Origin: SIAJ01 sp036266155
Lineage (GTDB): Bacteria > Planctomycetota > Planctomycetia > Gemmatales > Gemmataceae
Direction: 5' to 3'
DNA length: 21,537 nt
Assembly: GCA_036266155.1 (NCBI GenBank)
Contig: DATANR010000401.1
Location: 1 to 21,537 of the forward strand
Under the pieces are notes generated by a model that was not told the origin of the DNA, ran no database searches, and saw only the letters and a list, made by a program, of their open reading frames with translations. The position numbers and the translations under genes were made by a program. Shown piece after piece: positions 7,721-14,182 of the stretch; positions within the stretch are counted from its first letter, which is position 1, and every line of letters starts with the position of its first letter.

Positions 7721-7790
7721 TTCGGCCCCTACTTATCGCGGTTCTGAAACCGGCGTCCCTCGACACTGGCCGCGACTCAGGGGCAATAAA

Positions 7791-8168
7791 GTGCAAACCA
7801 TCGACCGACCCAATCTCGCCACTGCCCGCCCGAACGGCGCGCCGTGGTCCCTGCGCGACGCCGCCGCTTTTCTTGGCGTCAGCCCTCGACACTTGGCACG
7901 GTTGATCGAAACCACCGCTGTTAAATCATTCAAGATCGGCCGGCGCGTTTTTATTTCCGATGCCGAACTGCGTTGGGTGGCCGAACACGGCACCGAAGGC
8001 GGCGAGTGTGCCCGGCGTCGTCCATTTGACGAATCCTCCTGTGCTTCGCCAAAGCCCGAACAGATTATTTGGGTGCTGTATTCGTCGGGCCAACCTCGCG
8101 CAACCCTGCGAATGATCAGCAACCTTCTTGCGGCCTTACTCGCATCTGTGCTATCGCGACTGATTTGA
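7791..8168 (+). CDS. excisionase-like helix-turn-helix protein
   Basis: This is a 125-residue protein. Residues about 19-66 form a MerR/AlpA-type HTH as in excisionases and DNA-binding 'helix-turn-helix domain 17' proteins: WSLRDAAAFLGVSPRHLARLIE, then KSFKIGRRVFISDAEL (wing and DNA contact). The C-terminal 45 residues after 'EGGECARRR' look unrelated, end in a hydrophobic stretch (ISNLLAALLASVLSRLI), and may be fortuitous. GTG 7791 has AGGGG eight to nine bases upstream. The ATCGAC repeats at 7597-7720 lie just upstream, suggesting autoregulation or a role in excision. No integrase is adjacent, so it may be a leftover of an older element. Confidence 0.65.
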   Translation: MQTIDRPNLATARPNGAPWSLRDAAAFLGVSPRHLARLIETTAVKSFKIGRRVFISDAELRWVAEHGTEGGECARRRPFDESSCASPKPEQIIWVLYSSGQPRATLRMISNLLAALLASVLSRLI

Positions 8169-8349
8169 AAAAGGACAGGCAAGGCGCACGGATGGTCGCG
8201 GCCATGCGGTCGCCGACAACGAAGTCGGCGCCGATCGAAGTATGTGTTTTCGGTTCCATCCGGTCATTGCACCGACGCCAGGGTGGCCGGAATCGTGCCC
8301 GGCGTTGCTCGGGTATTGTGGAAACCACGTCCGGGGAGCGACAGAAACG

Positions 8350-8387
8350 TTGCCCTTGAAGTGACTTTCCCGGCCGAACAAGGGCAA
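8350..8387 (+). promoter_or_regulatory. hairpin overlapping the ribosome site of the DUF5681-like gene
   Basis: TTGCCCTTG at 8350-8358 is perfectly complementary to CAAGGGCAA at 8379-8387. The ribosome site AAAAGGAG (8386-8393) begins inside the 3' arm and GTG 8402 follows, so folding could limit initiation. The 230 bases upstream (8169-8401) hold no gene I can support. Confidence 0.45.
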
Positions 8388-8401
8388 AAGGAGACCGCAT
8401 C

Positions 8402-9019
8402 GTGACCAAAACGTTGAACCGAATTGACCCGTTTGTTAACGGGCAGACAAAAAGCGCGAAAAGGAGCGTGCCGACGTCCCGGCGGCCCATTCGAGCCGAG
8501 AAAAAGACGACCACGACAAGCCCCGTTGTGAAGCCCGCAGAGCAGCACTTTTCGAGCAGCACTGCGGCTCCGCAAGGTAGCGAATCGACCCAGTTCAAGC
8601 CCGGCTGCAAGGGTGGGCCTGGCAATCCGTTCGCGAAGCGGGTGGCCGCACTTCGAAAATCGTTATTGGAGAGCGTTTCCGAGGCCGACGTCGCCCAGCT
8701 GGGAAGAAAGTTACTTGAGCAAGCGCTGGGAGGTGACGTGGCCGCCTCGAAGGTGTTGTTGGCATACGTCGTTGGCAAGCCAACCGAAACAATCGACCCG
8801 GATCGGCTCGCCCTCGAAGCGTGGCGCCTCATTCAGTCCTGGCCGACAGCCGCTGAGGTACTCGCTACCACCTGGGGAGTCGAGCCGCAAGCCGCCGCAA
8901 TCTTGATCACGCAAATGGCGCCGGCCTCGCCGGAGGTCATTCTGCAACATGCGGCGTCGCCTACCCCAATCGAAGGCGCCGACCGAATTCGGACTCGACG
9001 TGAAACGAAAGGGAAGTAG
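8402..9019 (+). CDS. DUF5681-like protein, often found in mobile regions
   Basis: This 205-residue protein has a charged, low-complexity N-terminus (about 1-60, Lys/Arg/Ser/Thr-rich). A conserved core follows: 'FKPGCKGGPGNPFAKRVAALRKSLLESVSEADVAQL' and 'GDVAASKVLLAYVVGKPTE', about 65-140. The FKPG-x-GNPF signature resembles DUF5681 (FxPGxxGNPxGR), a family common in phage-related and planctomycete accessory regions and sometimes compared with terminase small subunits. The C-terminus is Ala/Pro-rich. GTG 8402 has AAAAGGAG eight bases upstream. Function unknown. Confidence 0.65.
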   Translation: MTKTLNRIDPFVNGQTKSAKRSVPTSRRPIRAEKKTTTTSPVVKPAEQHFSSSTAAPQGSESTQFKPGCKGGPGNPFAKRVAALRKSLLESVSEADVAQLGRKLLEQALGGDVAASKVLLAYVVGKPTETIDPDRLALEAWRLIQSWPTAAEVLATTWGVEPQAAAILITQMAPASPEVILQHAASPTPIEGADRIRTRRETKGK

Positions 9020-9034
9020 CGCGTGGCTTAAGCG

Positions 9035-9084
9035 AACTGCCACCTCGCCGAAGGCTGGACTTGGGGGAGGGTCACGCGGCAGTT
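9035..9084. repeat. inverted repeat after the DUF5681-like gene
   Basis: AACTGCC at 9035-9041 is complementary to GGCAGTT at 9078-9084, enclosing a 36-base loop. It lies 16 bases after the stop codon. There is no T-run. It could be a weak terminator or a processed RNA end. Confidence 0.3.
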
Positions 9085-9149
9085 GAGATTTAAGTTGTTC
9101 CTCTACTCGATCGAGGAGCCGGGATTGTTGGCAAGTTCATCAGCATGTT

Positions 9150-9177
9150 CCGGCGGCCCGATCCAGGGGGCCGCCGG
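9150..9177. repeat. perfect 10-bp GC hairpin between genes
   Basis: CCGGCGGCCC at 9150-9159 pairs perfectly with GGGCCGCCGG at 9168-9177 around an eight-base loop. It is very stable, but no T-run follows on either strand. It lies between the DUF5681-like gene and the ORF at 9257 and may stop or protect transcripts. Confidence 0.45.
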
Positions 9178-9256
9178 AGAAGGAGTCGTCCGATCGGTCT
9201 CCCTGAAGCGCTAGTTACCCGAAATCGCATTACCTGAAATTCGGAAAGAAGCGAAC

Positions 9257-9649
9257 ATGGAAAACTTGTCGTTTGACGCGGCCAAAAATGAGGCACTCGA
9301 AATATTCAATTTCTATCACGATACGCTCACGAATTTTTCTCAACAGGCGTTGGTCGTCTTCGCTCAACTGCATGGTTCAGCGAGTCTCGAAGACGTGGCC
9401 AAAGTCATCAAGATCCCGGAAACTCTGAAGGCACGTGTCTTCGCTGCGGTTCCCGGGCCATTGATCCAGCTCGGAGTGATCCGGCTCATAAAGCCGGAGA
9501 AGGTCGGGCTCAGCTCATCCCCAGCCCTGCATGAATTACGCTACGAAATTGCCGATAATAGAGCCGCACGCAATTGGCATCTGCAAGCACCGACCGACTT
9601 ACGGGGAATGCCCGAGGCGGTTCGGAAGATCAAGGTCAGCATGTCTTGA
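9257..9649 (+). CDS. hypothetical protein
   Basis: This 130-residue protein has no recognised family. The N-terminal half is helical. The middle reads like a winged-helix fold ('SLEDVAKVIKIPETLKARVFAAVPGPLIQLGVIRLIK', about 50-87), close to the pattern of small transcriptional or adaptor domains, but I cannot name it. GGAAAGAAG precedes ATG 9257 and gives a passable ribosome site. It converges with the XRE gene at 9691-10071, their ends being 41 bases apart. Confidence 0.5.
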   Translation: MENLSFDAAKNEALEIFNFYHDTLTNFSQQALVVFAQLHGSASLEDVAKVIKIPETLKARVFAAVPGPLIQLGVIRLIKPEKVGLSSSPALHELRYEIADNRAARNWHLQAPTDLRGMPEAVRKIKVSMS

Positions 9650-9690
9650 AAGGGACGACGTCGGGTAGCCTTTGTCATCCGTTCGGTTCG

Positions 9691-10071
9691 TTATCGATTT
9701 CGGGCCGGGCCCTCGACAAGCCTGGCCAAGAGTGGAACGACGACCTGCATGAGTTCCCGATCGGCCCGCCGAAGCAACTCGTCGAAGAGCGCCTGGCCTC
9801 GGCCTTTAAGATGTTCGAGCGGGTCAGTCGGCTCTGAAAGCGGTAAGAGGTCGTGGGCTGTTGTGCCGAGCGCCGCCGACAGCCGTTGCAGTGTGTCAAT
9901 GCCGGGGGCGGCGCCGGCGGCCTCCAGCCGGCCAATGTAGGACTGCGTGACATGGGCCAAGCGGGCCAAGGCCGCTTGCGTCAGGCCAGCACCGAGCCGG
10001 CGCTCCCGCAGCCGTGCCGCGAACCGCTTGACAATCTCGTCGTGCTCGATCCGTCGCTTTTTTGACGGCAT
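9691..10071 (-). CDS. XRE-family transcriptional regulator
   Basis: This 126-residue protein starts with a basic leader (MPSKKRRIEHDE). A Cro/C1-type HTH follows at about 13-70: RLRERRLGAGLTQAALARLAHVTQSYIGRLEAAG and 'DTLQRLSAALGTTAHDLL'. The C-terminal part is a Leu/Arg-rich helix, perhaps for dimerisation. GAGGGA lies seven bases before ATG 10071. It is the only leftward gene of the accessory region and is divergent from the membrane protein at 10272, so it may control that promoter region. Targets are unknown. Confidence 0.8.
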   Translation of the reverse strand: MPSKKRRIEHDEIVKRFAARLRERRLGAGLTQAALARLAHVTQSYIGRLEAAGAAPGIDTLQRLSAALGTTAHDLLPLSEPTDPLEHLKGRGQALFDELLRRADRELMQVVVPLLARLVEGPARNR

Positions 10072-10271
10072 AACGTCCCTCTTCCTGAATCGCCCAGGAA
10101 GGCGGGGCCGCCGAATGTCTAAGAGTAGCTCTCATTTCCTATTATTGTCCGTATGCTCTCGCGCTCCGAGGTGGAGCGAGCGTCGCCACCGGCCTCGGTC
10201 AAGTTGGCCCCCCAGCACCTTGAAAGCAACGCAGCCCCGCGTCTTCGACGGCAGGCCAGGAGAAACCGCCC

Positions 10272-11003
10272 ATGAACCGTGAATTGCGCGAGGACAAGCT
10301 GCTGGAGACCGGCGAAAAGGTCGGCCAGAGGATCGCCAGTCGATTTCCGGACTCGGGTCTGTCGCAGGTAGCCGCCGACGTCGTCCAGATCACCCGGGAG
10401 GCGCTTGTTCGGGCGACGGCGATCCGGCGACCCAACTTGTGGTTGCGGGCTGGCCTCGGTCTGCTTGCGTTGATCGCCATCGGCGGGCTGTTGACGTACA
10501 TTGAGACGCGGCCCGATGGAAGGACGATCTGGTCCACAACTTTGCAGTTCCTGGACGAAGCCAAAGGCAGCGCCGCTGTGCTGTCCGCGGCCGCCGTCTT
10601 CCTGATCACTCTGGAGACCAGGGTAAAGCGTGGGCGAGCGCTTCGTGCCGTCCATGAGCTGCGCGCCGTTGCCCACATCATTGACATGCACCAGTTGACC
10701 AAGGATCCAGACAGGTTGGACGACCGAATAAGCCCGCTCGACGTGGCCGGGAAGCCGATGGACGCAGATGCAATGGGCCGTTACTTGCACTTCTGCACCG
10801 AGTTGCTGGCGGTCATCGGCAAGGTCGGCCAACTGTACGTTCAGAATTTCTCGGACGCTCAATCGCTCGCCGCGGTGGACCAGTTCGAGAACCTGGCGAC
10901 CGGGCTGTCGAGCAAGATCTGGCAGAAGTTGATGATCCTCGACCGTGTTCGCGAGACGATGATCGCGGCCAGCCCATGTGTGCCGCTAGGTCGTTCGGCT
11001 TAA
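10272..11003 (+). CDS. two-helix membrane protein of unknown function
   Basis: This is a 243-residue protein with two likely membrane helices, at about residues 57-77 (LWLRAGLGLLALIAIGGLL) and 99-115 (GSAAVLSAAAVFLITL). A soluble amphipathic N-terminus and a long helical cytoplasmic C-terminus surround them. The two helices leave both ends on the same side. AGGAGAA lies about eight bases before ATG 10272. I do not recognise a family. The 200-base gap to the divergent XRE gene contains a CGCTCC/GGAGCG hairpin near 10160-10180. Confidence 0.6.
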   Translation: MNRELREDKLLETGEKVGQRIASRFPDSGLSQVAADVVQITREALVRATAIRRPNLWLRAGLGLLALIAIGGLLTYIETRPDGRTIWSTTLQFLDEAKGSAAVLSAAAVFLITLETRVKRGRALRAVHELRAVAHIIDMHQLTKDPDRLDDRISPLDVAGKPMDADAMGRYLHFCTELLAVIGKVGQLYVQNFSDAQSLAAVDQFENLATGLSSKIWQKLMILDRVRETMIAASPCVPLGRSA

Positions 11004-11094
11004 CTTCGATGCTTCTTGGACAGGTGCTGCTCATGGTTCGACGCGTTCGCGATGGGTCATGAAGGAATCGCCCGCACTCGCAGGAATCAGCCCG

Positions 11095-11769
11095 ATGTCG
11101 ATCAAATTTATCTGCCCGGTTTGCAAGACGGCTTACACCGTTGACGACGCAGACGCGGGCAAGAAGGATTCGTGCAAGAAGTGTGGCCAGCGTCTCCAGG
11201 TGCCCAACCCGCAGCGGTTGAAGACGATCCTTGGTGACGAAGTCCCCCGCGAGCCGTCAACGGGAGAACCTACCAAGGTGGTCCACTGGTCAATGGCGCC
11301 GCCGCCGCCAACTCTCTCCGCTTCTACGCCACCGAAGCCGGCCCCCGAACCCAAGCCAGCGCCGCCGCCCAAACGCGAGCCGCAACCCGAACGTCCGGAC
11401 GAACCGCTCTCTCCGCGAGAAACCGACGATGAACCACGCTATCCGCGTCGGGATCGGCCGCGGCCTCGCCGCCGACGGATGCCGGTGGTGAAGCTGCTCA
11501 TGCTCATCGCAACGGGTCTTTGGGTGTTTGCGATGCCCGGCCTCTGTTGCTTCTCGTACATGATGGAAACGGCCGGCACGAAGCAACTGGGTGGTGGCTA
11601 TGTTCAGTTGGACAACGGCGACGTTGTTCAGGAAAGCACCCTGCGCGGCACCGCGATGTTCACATCGCTCTCCGGCGGATTCTGTTGCCCTTCCGTGTTC
11701 TACGCAATTACCATGATCGTTTTGGGCATCGTCTACTTCACGACGAAGCCGGAGAAAGTGACCGATTAA
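11095..11769 (+). CDS. zinc-ribbon, proline-rich membrane protein
   Basis: The 224-residue reading starts at ATG 11095, chosen because AGGA lies nine bases upstream; the longer start at 11059 has no ribosome site. A four-Cys zinc ribbon opens the protein (CPVC and CKKC, about residues 7-30), as in 'MJ0042-type' finger proteins. A proline-rich, charged linker (about 60-130) ends in a run of arginines. Two hydrophobic segments follow: VVKLLMLIATGLWVFAMPGL and FYAITMIVLGIVYF. This architecture is common in planctomycetes, where such proteins are mostly unnamed. Function unknown. Confidence 0.6.
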   Translation: MSIKFICPVCKTAYTVDDADAGKKDSCKKCGQRLQVPNPQRLKTILGDEVPREPSTGEPTKVVHWSMAPPPPTLSASTPPKPAPEPKPAPPPKREPQPERPDEPLSPRETDDEPRYPRRDRPRPRRRRMPVVKLLMLIATGLWVFAMPGLCCFSYMMETAGTKQLGGGYVQLDNGDVVQESTLRGTAMFTSLSGGFCCPSVFYAITMIVLGIVYFTTKPEKVTD

Positions 11770-12049
11770 TGAGTCGCTGGCGCGGATCGCGACGTTCGAG
11801 ATGGCCGTCGATGCGACCGGCCTTGTCCAGTCGACGCCGACCCGCGTCGGTGACTCCTCGTTCCAGGTCCGGGTTACGGACGGCCAGAGTGGCAGTGCAC
11901 TGTTGCCGCAATTCACCGTTTGGGTCCGAAGCCTGGTCGGCAATCAACCCCCGACAACCACTTCCGCGCCGCCCGCCGCGGCCCCGGTTGAACAGCCCTA
12001 TGCCCACGACCTGGCCGGCGTCGATCACGAAGCGGAGCCGCTCGTCTGA
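11762..12049 (+). pseudogene. truncated Ig-like (He_PIG/cadherin-like) repeat fragment
   Basis: The frame reads 'DATGLVQSTPTRVGDSSFQVRVTDGQ' and then 'PQFTVWV', 'NQPPTTTSAPPAAAPVEQPYAHDLAGVDHEAEPL'. These are the hallmarks of putative Ig domains in giant surface proteins ('GLxxWTPTxxxxGxxxFTVRVTDxxG', 'NxxPxITSxPPxxAxxGxPYxYDVxAxDPDGDPL'). Only the end of one repeat and the start of the next remain. The frame overlaps the end of the gene upstream and stops after 'EPLV', with no signal peptide and no proper start. It is therefore a remnant left by deletion or insertion. The upstream parent gene is not in the window. Confidence 0.6.
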
Positions 12050-12331
12050 CGGAAAATATCACCTCGCTGCCCTATTGTCCCGGCGAAGGGGCGCTTGACC
12101 AGGGCACCGAGAAGTGCCCGGCCAGATCTGTAATGCTGGAATCGACAGTTTGTCCCAACTGGGGTCATCCGGGCGGAAAGCTGGCTCGAAAGGAGGGAGA
12201 TGAACAAATAGAAATGCCTTTGTGGGCCGCCTTGTCAGGTTGCAAACTGGCAGGCCGTGCGACCGGTGCCGAGGCGGGAGGTAAAGCCTTTCACCCGCCC
12301 GGCCCGGCGGGCCCCCTAGAAAGGCATACCG
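12050..12331. other. intergenic leader with a four-codon ORF behind a perfect ribosome site
   Basis: There is no gene of normal size. AAAGGAGGG at about 12189-12197 is the best ribosome site in the window but is followed by ATG-AAC-AAA-TAG (12200-12211). The rest leads to a hairpin at 12286-12325 just before the 485-residue gene. It may be the regulated leader of the element's first gene, or contain the element's left edge. Confidence 0.4.
12286..12325 (+). promoter_or_regulatory. hairpin masking the ribosome site of the 485-residue gene
   Basis: GCCTTTC at 12286-12292 is perfectly complementary to GAAAGGC at 12319-12325, and GCCCGG/CCGGCGGGC can pair inside. The ribosome site (AAAGG, 12320-12324) lies entirely within the 3' arm, seven bases before ATG 12332, so the folded RNA would block initiation. 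Confidence 0.5.
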
Positions 12332-13789
12332 ATGGCCGGCACCACCACATCTACAGGTCCGAGCACGCTTGTTTCTTTTGACCTCTCAGTCATTGTCGGT
12401 TGCGCTACTGAGCTAGCCGAAGCGACCGCGGCAGTCCAACAAACCGAATGGCAGGCGGTGCCAACCGACATTGAAGGTCCGGAGTCACCCCACTTTGAGC
12501 AGTGGAATGAATTGCATCGGCGGCGCCAGCGCTTAGGTGAGGAATCTGATCGACTAAAGCGCGCACTGGGTGCAGAAGGTCCATTGCAACTTTCCAATCT
12601 CGCGGAGGACAATGAACCGAATTGGCATAGTTTTGAGCAGCGTTTCAACGACACCATACACGGAAGAGCAGTTCGGCTCGCTTTGACAAAACTGGCAACC
12701 GCCGCGATCGACCTCTCCGGATTTGCGCATTGGCGAGAACTGCACTGGGGAATGCGCGATACTGGATACAGACTTCTCATGTCGGGTCTTGCACAACTTT
12801 GGGCAGGACTACCGGAACAGCATCGAACCCTCTTACGACAGAATCTTCAACGAACGAATGAGGTTGTCGGATCGCCGATCGACCTTACGAGCAGCCCGCC
12901 GACCTACGATGGCCCCGAGGAGATTCCTCTCGACTGCCAGTACCGCATCTACCAGGGCTATGTTTCGTGCCCGGCGGATTACTTGGAGCATGTACAGGTA
13001 GGAGCTATCAAGCTCGTGGAAGATGGTCACAGAAAATTCCTAAGGTTAGCAACCCTGCCGCGATTTCTGCAAATGGTCGATGAGGCTGTACCCGCAATTG
13101 AGGCGCTTGTTCAAAAGAACTACGATCCCGCAGAATGGGGCGATTACTACGAAAAGGCTTTCTGGGCATTAAAGAATCTGAGCCGTGCGCACGAAGTGCA
13201 GCCTCGCGAAGCGTGGCCGTGCGCTGCGCTTGAGCATCGTCAACGAATTGCCCAGTCCGCTGGAATCTTGTTCCGATGGATTGGCGGCACGCCGTTCGCC
13301 ACGCCCACCCTCGAAGAAGAAGCCCATTGTGCTTTAAGTGAGTTCAGAAGCGCCGCCGAGTCACTTTGCCGTCTGCAGGCCGAATCTCATGAGCTAAGCG
13401 AAGATGTGCAATCTTCCGGGGATTCTGTGGGCGCCAGAATTTCGGGCGAGCCCGACTCGCGCAACGCAATTGCAGCCCTGTTGTCTGTATTCACCAATGG
13501 TGTAGTCGACGAACGAATCGAGCAGGCCGCAAACGTTCTGCAAAACGCGACATTGTCGGCGGATGACAAGGTGAAAAGAATCGACAAGCTGATTCCGCTT
13601 CCGCCCACCGCTAGCGCAGAAGACTTGGGCAAGATGGTGGGCGTCACCAAGCAGGCTATTCTTAAGGGTTCGTGGTGGCTTGAGAACCGGAAAGGTGAAA
13701 AGAAAGACGAGATTGGCCGTCGGTCGGCCAGGCATAGGGAGAGGACTGAGGGCCACGAACCGTCTCTCAGAGAAAACGCCGAGGAATAA
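12332..13789 (+). CDS. unknown 485-residue protein, possible DNA-binding C-terminus
   Basis: I do not recognise a family. The protein is largely helical and soluble, with charged helices such as 'WNELHRRRQRLGEESDRLKRAL' (about 54-75). At about residues 427-450 there is an HTH-like stretch, 'SAEDLGKMVGVTKQAILKGSWW', followed by a basic tail (RKGEKKDEIGRRSARHRER), so it may bind DNA. It is the first gene of the rightward block that ends in the integrase. A masked ribosome site precedes it. Base composition is visibly lower in GC than in the replication gene, suggesting separate acquisition as cargo. A role in control, immunity or defence is speculative. Confidence 0.55.
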   Translation: MAGTTTSTGPSTLVSFDLSVIVGCATELAEATAAVQQTEWQAVPTDIEGPESPHFEQWNELHRRRQRLGEESDRLKRALGAEGPLQLSNLAEDNEPNWHSFEQRFNDTIHGRAVRLALTKLATAAIDLSGFAHWRELHWGMRDTGYRLLMSGLAQLWAGLPEQHRTLLRQNLQRTNEVVGSPIDLTSSPPTYDGPEEIPLDCQYRIYQGYVSCPADYLEHVQVGAIKLVEDGHRKFLRLATLPRFLQMVDEAVPAIEALVQKNYDPAEWGDYYEKAFWALKNLSRAHEVQPREAWPCAALEHRQRIAQSAGILFRWIGGTPFATPTLEEEAHCALSEFRSAAESLCRLQAESHELSEDVQSSGDSVGARISGEPDSRNAIAALLSVFTNGVVDERIEQAANVLQNATLSADDKVKRIDKLIPLPPTASAEDLGKMVGVTKQAILKGSWWLENRKGEKKDEIGRRSARHRERTEGHEPSLRENAEE

Positions 13790-13790
13790 C

Positions 13791-13804
13791 GGCAACCGGT
13801 TGCC
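13791..13804. repeat. 14-bp perfect palindrome
   Basis: GGCAACCGGTTGCC begins one base after the stop of the 485-residue gene and precedes the 177-base gap before the Xis-like gene. It has the form of a dimeric repressor operator. It could serve one of the element's HTH proteins. Confidence 0.4.
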
Positions 13805-13966
13805 CCCGAGTTACCACGCAAGAAATGACCAAGCGTTTCTTAGCAGCTATTCGCAAGCACTAGCGGCTCGCTGCCGAGCCAGCAGGTTACCGAAATTGGT
13901 TGCCATCGCCGGATTTGGGGTATGTGAGCCGCGCTGTGCGGCCCGCGACCAAATCAAACGGCGATC

Positions 13967-14182
13967 ATGACACCGGATCGGACACCTCCTCCCCTAGCCT
14001 TGCGTCCCCGGGATGCAGCGAAGGCTCTCGGCATCTCGCCTCGCCTCCTTTGGCAGTTGACGAAAGACGAGCGTATACCATGCATCCGCGTTGGGAGCGG
14101 TAAGCGTAAGTCGGTCCTCTACTCCGTGGCCGAGCTGCAAATCTGGTTGACCAAGTCGAGCACGAAGGGGGTGGAACAGTGA
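13967..14182 (+). CDS. AlpA/Xis-like helix-turn-helix protein
   Basis: This 71-residue protein is almost entirely a MerR/AlpA-type HTH: 'LRPRDAAKALGISPRLLWQLTKDERIPCIRVG' (about 12-43), a basic wing 'GSGKRKSVLYSVAELQIWL' and a short tail. Such proteins act as excisionases or as regulators of integrase and replication genes in integrative elements and satellites. ATG 13967 has no strong ribosome site. Its TGA overlaps the GTG start of the replication gene (GTGA, 14179-14182), which implies translational coupling. It resembles the 7791 protein in type but not closely in sequence. Confidence 0.75.
   Translation: MTPDRTPPPLALRPRDAAKALGISPRLLWQLTKDERIPCIRVGSGKRKSVLYSVAELQIWLTKSSTKGVEQ

Noticed and set aside
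8069..8359. 96-codon rightward frame after the excisionase-like gene
   Set aside because: It overlaps the upstream gene out of frame, lacks a ribosome site and reads as a random Arg/Ser-rich protein.
12138..12145. GGAATCGA, shared with the T-loop of the tRNA-Sec, as a left attachment site
   Set aside because: Only eight bases match and the flanks differ; T-loop octamers occur by chance. No longer copy of the tRNA 3' end was seen anywhere in the window.
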